A DNA stretch of 64,000 nucleotides, from contig JALBUN010000001.1 of NCBI GenBank assembly GCA_025174535.1, forward strand, positions 3,224,001 through 3,288,000, in the 5' to 3' direction. The position numbers and the translations under genes are program-made. How positions within the stretch are numbered: position 1 is the first letter of the stretch; each line of letters starts with the position of its first letter. This DNA comes from Cantharellus purpuraceus. Its lineage: Eukaryota; Basidiomycota; Agaricomycetes; Cantharellales; Hydnaceae. Below are positions 1-9,232 of the stretch, piece by piece. The notes below the pieces were generated by a model that saw nothing but the letters and a program-made list of their open reading frames with translations, searched no databases and had not been told where the DNA came from.

Positions 1-1123
1 CATCACATAAATTTGACTCTGTAATACAGGGTCAAAGGACCGTTCACAAATTAATGAATGACCTAGATAAGTACGTGGGTCGCATGATAATGCCACCAGA
101 CACATACACATACAGGAAGAGGTTTGTAATCGCAATGCATGAACCTCTGAGACAAGAAGTCCTCAAGAAGGGCTTCAATGCCAAATTTAGCAGTATCAAG
201 CAGTTGTACAAAACTGCTTGAATGATAGAGGAAGTGACGTGATACCACCACAGTATGCAACACCCGGAGAACATGACTAACGCATCCTCCTCAACCCATA
301 GACCAGTAGTCAATAGAATTACTGGTATGATGAATATGGGGAGTTGACCCACACCCCAAGGATGTGTGTATACAGCTCCCAACACACACTCATGACAAGC
401 AAGTGTGTCAAGGTTGGAACCCCATAATGAAAGCTCTGGGCCCAATTCCAATAATTACCTTTTCAAGAGTAATTATCAATTGAAACCACCAGCACACACG
501 AGTGGTAATTGATCGAACAACATTACTGGTAACATTGTGTGCTATGAATGTGGCCAGACAGGTCACATGCGACCTAGCTGCCCCAAATTAAAGGGCAACA
601 TAAGATTGGCTGTGGTCCAAAAGGACATGTCCTCACACATAGTGGAGGATATAAAGTAGACAGATTCTCCCCGATAGAGGGAGAACATGAAGAAGCAATG
701 GATAATCCCAAGGACCATCTAGACAAAAAAATGCCAGCTATAGAAGTGACTGACGAATGGGATGAAGAGGTCGCCCCATATGAATGGGATGATTAATATG
801 ACACCCCCAAAAGGGAGGCTACACCAATGTATCACTCTAATGTGATATGTATTTGACCCAATGATTGAATTCCACCGAGACACACCTATGCAGTGCATTT
901 CTGTAGTGCAACAAGATTCCTGAGAAACAGGGAATCACGACAGCTGCATATAGCTGCTGTCAGTGTCGACAGATCAGCTGAACCTATGTATAATCATAGG
1001 AGCCAACAGAAGTTGACAGCATGACCAGATAGACCGCACATAGACAACAAAACAATCTCTGGGTATTGGGAGATTGGTGGAACACTAGCCCACTGTCAAT
1101 TAGACAGTGGAAGTGAGGGGATA
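1..1123 (+). pseudogene. Ty3/gypsy gag remnant with zinc knuckle
   Basis: This is a decayed gag of an LTR retrotransposon. Around 45-220 one frame reads as a gag-like helical segment (DLDKYVGRMIMPPDTYTYRK) ending in a stop. At about 539-590 a CCHC zinc knuckle CYECGQTGHMRPSC is readable and is followed by PKLKGN. Around 730-800 an acidic EWDEEVAPYEWDD-type linker, common between gag and protease in basidiomycete gypsy elements, is visible. Many stops and frame changes separate these islands, so it is not functional. It lies directly upstream of the protease-like fragment at 1124. The left end of the element is outside the window. The assignment to Ty3/gypsy rather than another LTR clade is from gag and protease style only, because no reverse transcriptase is present here. 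Confidence 0.7.
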
Positions 1124-1771
1124 ATGATATCCCCTGAATTCACATGCACGACAGGTATGAAAACCTTCACGCTAGAGCAACCCATTGCACTGCAATTAGT
1201 GTGCATTGGGAGCAGGAGTACCATAAATTATGGTACTCACACTACCACCAATGTTGAGTATTATGATGCCATGCCATTTGCAGAACGGACTGTACTGATG
1301 TGCAGAGTCATCAAGAGAATGACTCTACTGGCTCATGCTGATAATGCAAGTCTTATTGTCACTCTACCAACCACACCAGTAGACACACTTGCCCTCATAC
1401 AGGGGTGGCAAGTAAACCCTAATGAGGTCCCCCCAGCCATCCAACAGAAATTGGATGGTACTATGAACTTGTCCAATGTGGATGTCTGGATGTGGCTACA
1501 AAAGGCCACTCCCAAGAAGGGTTCTTCTGTATTTAAGAAGAACCTCTGGACTATGTTCCAGAATCCTGGCCACTGGGGATTATTGACCAGTGGTCAAAAG
1601 TTCTTACCAACTCTTGGTGACACCTTTTGCACTTCAGTCACTGGAGCATATGATTGGGGGAATCATTCCCCCAAAGAACGTACTGAATTAGAGCTTGCAC
1701 TGTCGGTTCGCTTAAGGAATAGATCCTATAAGCCTGCGTGCAACGGTCCTAGCAAAACAGACGGTGTGTGA
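1124..1771 (+). pseudogene. retroviral-type aspartic protease fragment fused to LTR-A
   Basis: An open frame whose upstream extension reads HCQLDSGSEGIMISPEF, the DSG active-site context of a retropepsin. The following about 200 residues include a part (DVWMWLQKATPKKG) not recognised in standard gypsy polyproteins, so an internal deletion or rearrangement is likely. The last about 20 codons run into the LTR-like repeat that begins with TGTCGG at 1701. Hence the ORF end is an accident of the fusion. Reverse transcriptase, RNase H and integrase are missing before the LTR. This is a non-autonomous or deleted retroelement rather than a host gene. Confidence 0.6.
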
Positions 1772-2281
1772 TGCAGTTGTTCAGCACTCCAAAGATCAAT
1801 CAGGGCAAGGGGTAAGTAACAGGGAAGTGGGATAGTGCTCTGTGGTTGGATGAGGATGGGAGCAAAAGGTCGGTCCCGATGGCTAATCGTGCTCTGTGAC
1901 TGGATGACAATGCAGAGCCCAGTTGGGAGGTATGCGAAAGCTGGTTTCAGGAGAAGCAACCTCTCGGTGGCGGAGGGAAATCTGATCGTTGAACCAAGGT
2001 GTTTTACCTCAGTGTAGAGCTGATGGATTGTGATGTAGAGCGTAGAGCGTAGACTTAGAGCGTAGAGCGTAGACTTAGAGCGTAGAGCGTAGACTTAGAG
2101 CGTAGAGCGTAGACTTAGGCGCGAGAGCGAGACTTAGAGCGTGAGCGTGACTTAGGCGTGGGCGTGACTTAGGCGTGAGCGTGACTTAGAGCGTGAGCGT
2201 GACTTAGGCGTGGCGTGAGACTTAGGCGTGAGCGTGACTTAGAGCGTAGAGCGTAGACTTAGAGCGTAGAGCGTAGACTTA
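1701..2281 (+). mobile_element. LTR-A repeat, copy 1, left part
   Basis: The sequence starts TGTCGGTTCGCTTA and is highly similar to 7196-7728. Inverted partial copies lie at 14497-14816. It runs through a conserved about 330-bp segment and then into a 20-bp satellite. Its right-hand remainder lies at 10191-10426, separated by the AT-rich element inserted at 2282. The ends (TGTCG at the left, CGACA at the right) look like LTR termini. The position just downstream of a gag-protease remnant fits a 3' LTR, but no polypurine tract is seen before it. Confidence 0.7.
2034..2281 (+). repeat. 20-bp satellite inside LTR-A
   Basis: Tandem units close to AGAGCGTAGAGCGTAGACTT are regular at both ends of the block and shortened or diverged in the middle (about 2118-2235, with GCGTGACTTAGG variants). 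The array resumes at 10191 after the inserted element. The copy at 7196-7728 has essentially one unit, so the array expanded in this copy only. Confidence 0.85.
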
Positions 2282-2847
2282 GACGCTTATTCAGAAATAC
2301 AACAAATACGTATGTACAACCTATTTTCCTCAAATTTTATACAATACACTTCAATTCAAACTTATTTTCATATTTCAACATGATTCTCAAATTTTACACA
2401 ATATACTAGATTAAAACATATTTTGATATTTTGGCATAATTCTCAAAAATAATTCTTTTTTTCCTGATTTAGTGGTGGCAACTCTCTTGAAGGAACATCC
2501 AAATATCATTGATTCTTTCTTATACAATACTTGTAACATAATTTGAACTATCTTTAATCCCCACCTGGTATTTGTATATCTAAATACCCTATATAATACC
2601 AATTATATTCATATATACATTCCTATTATGTACATGTAAATGATTATGTTCATCTCAACCAAATGTCTTATCTTTAAAAGTTTATTAAAATATAGAATAT
2701 ATGTTTATATTTATGAAAATTTCACACATCCGAAATCTTTTAAGATATCCAAATTGTAACTCCCTGGCTTTATGTATCATTGAAATTCTGATGTATATCT
2801 CATATACATCAGAATATTGTATACTGACATGATTCCGAACAAGCGTC
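2282..2847 (+). repeat. left terminal direct repeat of the AT-rich element
   Basis: This is 566 bp and differs from 9626-10190 by one T in a homopolymer (7 versus 6 T near 2451) and one G/A change near 2837. Its ends are inverted: GACGCTTATTCAGAA at the left, and the reverse complement of the right end is GACGCTTGTTCGGAA. Internally about 56-bp segments starting CTCAAATTTTA are repeated in tandem. A perfect 14-bp stem with a 3-nt loop (2785-2815) lies about 30 bp from the right end. No credible coding frame is present. Confidence 0.9.
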
Positions 2848-2926
2848 TAGGGAGGTCATTTTAAAAACAAAAATCATCACCTTATATCATCAACAAGCTT
2901 CTTTCTCCATAGATTTAGACATGCCA

Positions 2927-3424
2927 TTATGAATTCTTATCTTCATTGGTATGTCTGGACACTGTCCAACACAGCAAAGCCAATAGTATACCAATACTAG
3001 TTATGTAGATCATGTGCACTGTACGGCCAAGATATAGTTTCTGCCTATTTATATCTGGGCCTGGCTGTCTAACAAACGCCTGATTCACATGTGTGGTTAT
3101 AATGTGTGCATATCCAGAGGTTGGATCAGAACCACTTACAAATCTGTTGGTTTTATTCAGAAAACCTGCAAATTCTGCTACAAAAATAGGATCACTTTCA
3201 TTATAGCCTATTTTATCAGGTTGTAGACCAAGAAATACATATTTGATATGAGGATACTTTGAAAGCTGGAACACTTCACCTTCAGCATATGAACGGTCCA
3301 GATACTGCCCAAAGGGGTACCAGTCACACGTTGTACAATTAGCTAGCCGGTGTGGATTGCTGTGAAAAGGCTTTTGGTAAAACTGTTGATTGAGACGCTG
3401 TTTCAGTAATGGATCAGTCTCCAT
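2927..3424 (-). CDS. unrecognised 165-residue protein with C-terminal membrane segment
   Basis: The complete frame starts at ATG 3424. No family is recognised. The N-terminal half is polar with a Cys pair in the CTTCDW motif. A hydrophobic stretch IYITSIGILLALLCW near residues 138-153 is followed by a short charged tail, which would make it a tail-anchored or single-pass membrane protein if expressed. It is the gene nearest the left terminal repeat and is transcribed in the same direction as the transposase upstream of it. Base composition matches the surrounding AT-rich element and differs from host genes. It is cargo of the 2282-10190 element by position; function unknown. Confidence 0.55.
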   Translation of the reverse strand: METDPLLKQRLNQQFYQKPFHSNPHRLANCTTCDWYPFGQYLDRSYAEGEVFQLSKYPHIKYVFLGLQPDKIGYNESDPIFVAEFAGFLNKTNRFVSGSDPTSGYAHIITTHVNQAFVRQPGPDINRQKLYLGRTVHMIYITSIGILLALLCWTVSRHTNEDKNS

Positions 3425-3606
3425 AGATACCTATAAGTATAAAACATACAAATATTCAATTTTATTCTGGGAAAAAAATTTACAGTTGAATGTAGCATAG
3501 GTATACAATAATATTATTACTATTGTCTTTCCAATACTCTTTAATACATTCTGTAGATTTAAAGCTTGATGTTGCTTCCCAAGTTTTCTCTGCATAACAT
3601 TTCCAT

Positions 3607-4675
3607 TTAACTAAATATTCTTCGTACTTTCCTTTTTCTTTGCCTTATTATTTGTTCTACTTCATTTTCAGTCTCATAATGCATCTCCACATCATACTCA
3701 CATCTTTCTAATAGTCGTTGTTGAGATAGAGTCATCTTGTCAACATCTTCTGCTCTTTCCAGTAATGATCTGGGTGGCTCAATATCTGGGTCCTCTTCCT
3801 CAGGGTAATCAAAATATTGTTCACACCATTTTTCATGATAAGGGGATGGTTTGATCTTACGTAGTTCTACAAATTTCTTAATATTCCATAATAGACATGC
3901 TACCTTTAATTCCAGATTAAAGACAGCAGGATTTGTAGTTCTAATAGATCTCTTATTATCAAATTTTTCAAACAATATTGCAAACCCTCCAAAGAATGCT
4001 TCTACTGTTGAACGAAAGGCACCAAACTTCTTATTAAAAATCTTTTCTTCAGGTTTAAGTTCAACATTTTTGGCTTCCGAAAAGGATAAAAGAAGTTCTT
4101 AGGCTTTAATATACTTGCCTTTACTACTTCTGGAATAGCAGATGGATAAGCTCCATCAAAGCCTATCTGATCATTCTTATCTATTTTATTCCATACAGCC
4201 ATCTCTACAAACATTTTTGCATCAGGATTTAGTTTACATGCCAATGAAGGTGAGGTGAATAGAACCATTTGATTAATGTCAATGCATACTTGAGTACGAA
4301 ATCCTGCCTTTTAAATTTATGTGAGTACCCCTCTTCAGATGTCGATCCAATCAAAATTCCTCTTGTATCATGACCATCAAGAAGTAATGTCACTGATTCC
4401 ATTTTTGGAGGATTCTTTATAAGAGCTGATAATATCCTTATTATTATATTTGAGAACATTTTACTCAGTGAATCAGTAACTTGTTTATCTAGATCAAAGT
4501 TAAGATGATGCAGACGACCATAAAATTCCTTATGAACATCATAAAAGCTACTTGATGGCATGAAATTTCCTATTTCTTCATAAGTAGGACCTTTGAGTAG
4601 ATGATATAGTACTAACAAGCCTTTTTCTATCTCTCTATAAGGTGTAGAATGTTCTTCAACTGAAAACAATACCAC
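3607..4675 (-). pseudogene. PIF/Harbinger-like DDE transposase, two single-base frameshifts
   Basis: Three overlapping frames join into one DDE_4-type nuclease. The first acidic residue is in LLLDGHDTR, the second in IGFDGAYPSAIPE and the third in AFRSTVEAFFG, the Rxx-VE-xxFG signature of this family. Between them the frames are linked by KFKRQDF / RTQVCIDINQMV (near 4300) and by KNFFYPF / EAKNVELKPEEKIF (near 4090). Both breaks lie at T runs and each would be cured by one extra T, so they are either recent mutations or assembly errors. The C-terminal about 120 residues are highly charged. The start is unclear: an acceptor-like TTTTCAG just precedes the VEEHSTPYREIE segment, so a 5' exon may exist, perhaps the 4717-4953 frame. 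It would cut and rejoin the element ends. Confidence 0.8.
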
Positions 4676-4716
4676 AAGAAAGAAAAATACTGGTATTGGT
4701 CCAAGCTTGTTATATA

Positions 4717-4953
4717 CTACTTTTTTACATCATCCATGTCATTCATATCTTTTAGTTTTGTTCTATGATATTTTTTGTGTTCTAAGACAGGCCACTTTGT
4801 GTATAGAAAATTCCAATGATTGTCCATCAACTTATTATATGCTCTGTCCCTTTGATCATTCCACATTTTAAGTTGCTGAAGCTCTTTTTCTTCTTTCTCT
4901 TTTTGCTCTTTCTCTTTTTGCTCCTTTGTGCGTTTTTGCTGGTCTGAGGGCAT
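4717..4953 (-). CDS. small charged protein, possibly 5' exon of the transposase
   Basis: A 78-residue frame starting at ATG 4953. The first 30 residues are almost entirely Lys, Glu and Gln (an EKEQKEKEEKELQQL-type coiled coil). The rest contains WNDQRDRAYNKLMDNHWNF and further aromatic residues. It ends 41 bp upstream of the transposase frame on the same strand, and a GTAAAA donor-like site and a TTTTCAG acceptor lie between them. The reading phase does not match across that potential intron as the sequence stands, so a separate protein and a shared transcript are both possible. No family recognised. Confidence 0.4.
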   Translation of the reverse strand: MPSDQQKRTKEQKEKEQKEKEEKELQQLKMWNDQRDRAYNKLMDNHWNFLYTKWPVLEHKKYHRTKLKDMNDMDDVKK

Positions 4954-5049
4954 TTTGACTAAGATACTCTTATATTACAGTAAAACAAAAATATGTTCAT
5001 TTTTTTGATAATTGAATTTTAAATTAAATAATATTTATTCTATGAAGCT

Positions 5050-5700
5050 ATGTTGTCTGTCTCTAAGCAAGTTGTTAGTAAAATATCTACTGTCTTTGTT
5101 AAAAAAGAACCAGAGGATGATGAAAATCCTTTGTATATAGACTCTGACACCATCTACATAAAATTCAGATTAAGAAATCCCCCAAAGGACTTCTTTCCAG
5201 CTGGATCGGTTTCTCAGGAAAGAGATAAAACACCAGAAGCACTGTACAATAAGATGATTGAAAAGGGCAATGAAATAAGTAATTCAACCTGGATTCAACA
5301 AAATCATTGTATGTCAAGTCTGCAAACCATGCAACAGGATAATCTGCCTAGTTGTAATATTTCTATTGCTAGAGAAACTGGCAAGAAGTGTGATATTTCT
5401 ATTGCTGGGGAAACTTGTAAGAACTGTGATGTGTATAACAATTTGGTTACATCAATGGTTGTTGCATTGAAACAACAGCAGAGAGTTTTCAAGAAAAGTA
5501 AAATCACAATCTATGGTATGATCATAACTAAGGATGGTAGGTTAAAATTATATGAAACCACCAATAACAATCAGGGTGTTTCAATTGTTGTATATCCTTC
5601 CTCTGGATACAGCATAGAAGCTCAGTTTGAAGAGTGTTCTAATGCTATTGACATTATATTCCAAAGTATAAGAAATCAGATGTTCAAAGAATCCTCATAA
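5050..5700 (+). CDS. unrecognised 216-residue protein with internal repeat
   Basis: An intact plus-strand frame from ATG 5050, the only long plus-strand gene in the left half of the AT-rich element and divergent from the transposase side. The N-terminus has KKEPEDDENP. Residues about 97-123 contain an imperfect repeat, ISIARETGKKCD followed by ISIAGETCKNCD, giving a small Cys cluster. The last third looks like an alpha/beta domain (ITIYGMIITKDGRLKLYE, then SIVVYPSSGYSIEAQFEE). No signal peptide or membrane segment. Family unknown. The intact reading frame over 650 bp in AT-rich DNA argues that it was under selection until recently. Confidence 0.6.
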   Translation: MLSVSKQVVSKISTVFVKKEPEDDENPLYIDSDTIYIKFRLRNPPKDFFPAGSVSQERDKTPEALYNKMIEKGNEISNSTWIQQNHCMSSLQTMQQDNLPSCNISIARETGKKCDISIAGETCKNCDVYNNLVTSMVVALKQQQRVFKKSKITIYGMIITKDGRLKLYETTNNNQGVSIVVYPSSGYSIEAQFEECSNAIDIIFQSIRNQMFKESS

Positions 5701-5718
5701 GGAGTTGATTTAAAAGTC

Positions 5719-5943
5719 CTAGTTTCTACACTCACAACATTTTTCATCTATTTTCACTTGGATAATTTCAAGATTTGAACTTTTGTTCACACAACAATAA
5801 GTACCATTAGTATCATGATGAGTATTTTTTGAATGTTCAGAGCTCTTAGGACATTTAATATCCTTACAATCTGTAACTACAGATGTAGTAGTTATATGAT
5901 TGCACTTCCAAGTAATTTGAATTTTTTCACTATCACCACACAT
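5719..5943 (-). CDS. small cysteine-rich protein, 74 residues
   Basis: A frame from ATG 5943 with nine cysteines, including CC and CCEC near the C-terminus, and a CKDIKCPKSSEHSKNTHH segment that could bind metal. No N-terminal hydrophobic signal is present, so secretion is not indicated. It is convergent with the 216-residue gene (18 bp between stops). No family recognised. Confidence 0.45.
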   Translation of the reverse strand: MCGDSEKIQITWKCNHITTTSVVTDCKDIKCPKSSEHSKNTHHDTNGTYCCVNKSSNLEIIQVKIDEKCCECRN

Positions 5944-5994
5944 GCCTTCATTTGAGTGAATAAAAATATTGCATATTCACTTATCTGATTTATC

Positions 5995-6174
5995 TTATAC
6001 TTGTTGTAGTGCACATAGTGGTAGCTGAATCTCATTGTCATCATAAGTAACAGTTATTAGCAAAGTGTCATCTGACAAAGTGCCAGTTACTAATGTAACA
6101 ATACCTGTCACTGTCATTTGTGTTCTTGCATTGATAAATGATACCTTATCACCAATCTCGGGTATATTCAACAT
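5995..6174 (-). CDS. 59-residue beta-rich protein
   Basis: A complete short frame from ATG 6174 to TAA 5995. It starts MLNIPEIGDKVSFINA and continues with alternating hydrophobic residues (TGIVTLVTG, LLITVTYDDNEIQLPL) typical of a small beta barrel of SH3 or OB size. This is inference from pattern only. It lies in a run of compact minus-strand genes spaced 38-80 bp apart, in the style of a dense mobile-element cargo. Confidence 0.4.
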   Translation of the reverse strand: MLNIPEIGDKVSFINARTQMTVTGIVTLVTGTLSDDTLLITVTYDDNEIQLPLCALQQV

Positions 6175-6212
6175 GGTGTCTCTGGTTATTATATATTAAT
6201 TTTCAAAACTCA

Positions 6213-6458
6213 TTATTTCTCATCTAATTTCCTATCAAGTATATCTACAAACTTCTTAAATGCTTCAAAACACTGTAGAACATTCTTTCTACTATTAATA
6301 TGTTTCATACCTGTTACTGTTACAGGAAAACAACACCTTACATTTGTTATCACTTCTGAAAACAACCCTTCTGTGATAGCATGATCAAGCTCTCTTGTAA
6401 CAGTTACTAGGTAAAACTGGGGGACTTTTCTCGATGTTTGAATGCAAGGTATTGTCAT
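6213..6458 (-). CDS. unrecognised 81-residue protein
   Basis: A frame from ATG 6458 on the minus strand. Segments QFYLVTVTRELDHAITEGLF and the C-terminal FKKFVDILDRKLDEK suggest an alpha/beta fold. Cys pair CC at about residue 42-43. It is 38 bp upstream of the 59-residue gene in the same direction. No family recognised. Confidence 0.4.
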   Translation of the reverse strand: MTIPCIQTSRKVPQFYLVTVTRELDHAITEGLFSEVITNVRCCFPVTVTGMKHINSRKNVLQCFEAFKKFVDILDRKLDEK

Positions 6459-6535
6459 TTCCTCTAAAGCACTTTTTCCCTTATTCTTCCTTATCTAAGT
6501 ATGTAAAAATTTTCTTGAAGACTCCTTTAAACATT

Positions 6536-6703
6536 TCACATCATCTTTTTGTAATCAAAACTGAGGATCTCATCATCAGTATCTAAAGTAATATCTCTAA
6601 AATCTGTCTCAAAAAACTGTTTAGTCCATTGTGTGTCAACCATTATACCATAATCCCAAAGATCATGAGAACTCCAATCATTGCACTTCTTATCTTTACC
6701 CAT
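6536..6703 (-). CDS. unrecognised 55-residue acidic protein
   Basis: Frame from ATG 6703 to TGA at 6536. It is Asp- and Trp-rich (CNDWSSHDLWDYGIM, then DITLDTDDEILSF). First of the tightly spaced minus-strand series. Too short for family assignment; the call rests on start, stop, context and amino-acid balance. Confidence 0.35.
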   Translation of the reverse strand: MGKDKKCNDWSSHDLWDYGIMVDTQWTKQFFETDFRDITLDTDDEILSFDYKKMM

Positions 6704-6999
6704 GATGTCAATAAAGAAGGATATATAAAATTTATTTACTAGATATGTGCATAGTTCTGAAGAGCAGAATGTCCATATTTTTATCTAATATTTATAAATT
6801 GAATTATATATATTTTCTAAAGTTGTCAATAGCCAGATGCATGCACTCGTTCTGAATACTACAACAAAGTCCCATACAGAATTCCCTGTCCTTTCATCTA
6901 TCATTCTTCTACCAGTTCCTTGTTTCCTATCTTGCCAGTCTTTCATTCCAAATTCTTTGCTGCATAGCTAAATAGGTGTACCAGCCGATTGGATATTAT
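6704..6999. other. AT-rich non-coding stretch before the nested LTR-A fragment
   Basis: No supported gene. Composition changes from AT-rich to mixed near 6990, which marks the approximate left edge of foreign sequence inside the element. Confidence 0.5.
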
Positions 7000-7728
7000 C
7001 ATATCATGGTAATGACGTCGGATGGAAGGTCACCTTGTCAGGAGCAGTTTGATCACATTATCAAAGGACAGCCTTTTGGCTGTGAGGGTTGATAATGATG
7101 CACTTACTGAGCAGACAGTAGGTGAGACTTTGCAGCGGCATGGTGTACCAGATAATTGAATCGTTGTCCTTGAGCAGCCCGATGATGTCACTCGGTGTCG
7201 GTTCGCTTATGGAATAGATCCTATAAGCCTGCGTGCAATGGTCCTAGCAAGCAGACGGTGTGTAACGCAGTTGTTCAGCACTCCAAAGATCAATCAGGGC
7301 GAGGGGTACGTAACAGGGAAGTGGGATAGTGCTCTGTGGTTGGATGAGGATGGGAGCAAAAGGTCGGTCCCGATGGCTGATCGTGCTCTGTGACTGGATG
7401 ACAATGCGGAGCCCGGTTGGGAGGTACGCGAAAGCTGGTTTCAGGAGAAGCAACCTCTCGGTGGCGGAGGGAAATCTGATTGTTGAACCAAGGTGTTTTA
7501 CCTCAGTGTAGAGATGATGGATTGTGATGTAGAGTGTAGACTTAGAGCGTTGGCTGAAAACTTGTTTTTTGATTCCAAAGGCAAAAACTAGCGCCCTTTA
7601 TATACAAATTCCCAGGGCACAACGACACAATATGAGGAGCAAATGATGCAAGAAATGCTGATCAAGCCAGCTGACGAAGCGTGTGAAGTTGAGCTACTAA
7701 AGGGGAAATCATGGAGAAATGAAACGAC
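7000..7728 (+). mobile_element. nested LTR-A copy 2 with short retroelement coding remnant
   Basis: Positions 7196-7728 repeat LTR-A (start TGTCGGTTCGCTTA, end ACGACA). Copies match segment by segment with 1701-2040 and 10222-10426, with only one satellite unit between. The preceding about 190 bp read in one frame as a coding remnant (VRVDNDALTEQTVGETLQRH), which suggests the 3' end of an internal region. This piece interrupts the AT-rich element, so it was inserted after that element was assembled or was captured into it. The exact left boundary is not defined. Confidence 0.65.
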
Positions 7729-7809
7729 AGATAGGGACATCATTAGACTGCTCATGGACAGCCATTCACTCCAAGGTGACCTTGTATCCTACGTCTTCGG
7801 AGGCTTACA

Positions 7810-9092
7810 TTACTGGGTTCTCCCTCTACATCTTTTTCTTGAACTAGGAATTTGAGATTGATCAGAGTCTGAATCAGATTGATCAGAGTCTGAATCAGAT
7901 TGATCAGAGTCTGAATCAGATTGATCAGAGTCTGAATCAGATTGATCAGAGTCTGAATCAGATTGATCAGAGTCTGAATCAGATTGATCAGAGTCTGAAT
8001 CAGATTGATCAGAGTCTGAATCAGATTGATCAGAGTCTGAATCAGATTGATCAGAGTCTGAATCAGATTGATCAGAGTCTGAATCAGATCGTTCCTTAGA
8101 CCTTTTTTCTTGATGCCTTGAACTAGGAGTTTGAGATCGTTCATTAGACCTTTTTTCTTGATGCCTTAAACCTTGAGTCATTCCTTGCTTCCATGTTTGA
8201 AAATTAATCCTATTACCATCTTCGTCATATGATGACATTTCATTCTTTCTAGTATATATTGTAGATAGTTTTCTAGGCTCACCATTTATGAATAATTCCA
8301 TTCTATTTAGTCTACAAGACTGATCTGAGTCTATAAGTATATAGTCTACACCTCTTTTCACTATCTTAAATGTCACCTTTCTGGTACCATTTTCCTGTAA
8401 CCTTGTTACCTCCTGTTCTTGTTTTCCAGCCCAGTGATTCATATCAAATTTCCAGTCAACAATCTCAGATATTATTGCTTTATATTTATCACCCTGTTTC
8501 TGAAGTTTATTAATGTCTGTTCCAAGTTCCACTACAGTATCATCTGTTTCTACAATCCACTCATGCACTTCAGATTTCCATTCCACAATGTCTGATATTG
8601 TTGCAATACATCTATTAACCTGTTTCTGAAGTTTATGAATATCTGTTCTATGGTCCAATATAAGATTCTCTGCATTATGTGTATTGACCTGTTGATGAAT
8701 ATCTGTTCCATGGTCTGATATTGTGGCAACACACCTATTAACCTGTCTCTGAAGTTTATGAATATCTGTTCCAAATCCTGATACAATATCATTCATTTCA
8801 CTCATCCATTCATCTAAATTCTCTTTCCTGTCTGTCAAAGTAGTTATAATTGTATTTTTTCCTCAACCTGTTTCTTAAGCACCTGAATTTCCTGACTCTG
8901 GGAATTAACCTGTTGTTCAAGCATAGTGATCTGCCTATCCTTTTCACTCATCCAAGACTTGACATTTATAAGATCAGATATTAATTCATCTTTTACTTCC
9001 ATTTGACTTGCCATAGCTTTTATCAGTGCATCATTGTCACTTATCCAGCCTTTGATTGCTTTTATATCTTCAAAGATTTGTGGCATTTTCAA
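7810..9092 (-). CDS. coiled-coil protein with acidic seven-residue tandem repeat, one frameshift
   Basis: The frame from ATG 9092 (about 80 residues, MPQIFEDIKAIKGWISDNDA onward) and the frame to 7810 (about 340 residues) are joined if one A is added in the A run near 8856. The linked protein would be about 425 residues. N-terminal two thirds: heptad-like coiled coil with several related modules containing GTDIHKLQ(R/K)QVNRC(V/I)ATIS. Then a globular part (KVTFKIVKRGVDYILIDSDQ), a basic linker with duplicated RHQEKRS(N/K)ERS, and about 11 copies of DSDSDQS. The last residues are basic (SSRKRCRGRTQ). The layout of long stalk, folded domain and low-complexity tail resembles fibre or tether proteins, but no family is recognised. 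It may be intact if the missing A is an assembly error. Confidence 0.55.
7857..8090 (-). repeat. 21-bp tandem repeat encoding DSDSDQS
   Basis: About 11 nearly perfect copies of a 21-bp unit (plus strand: GATTGATCAGAGTCTGAATCA), in frame with the coiled-coil protein. Unit identity is very high, pointing to recent expansion by slippage or unequal exchange. Each unit contains a TGATCA palindrome. Confidence 0.95.
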
Positions 9093-9232
9093 ATCCCTCT
9101 CTGCTTATAAAACAGAAATGAAAAAACATAATAATCATTTTTTCTGAACATTTGATATTTTGTATAGGCAGTAGATATATACATCTTGCTTTCTTAATAA
9201 AATGATTATTATGTTTTTATGTTATAAGCATT

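Noticed and set aside
2411..2602. 63-residue minus-strand frame within the terminal repeat
   Set aside because: Identical position in a non-coding repeat, no start context, no domain; the near-identical second copy carries a 1-base indel inside it.
7752..8144. Frame encoding repeated LIQTLIN units opposite or beside the DSDSDQS array
   Set aside because: It is only an alternative frame of the 21-bp tandem repeat; the DSDSDQS frame continues into a long coiled-coil protein.
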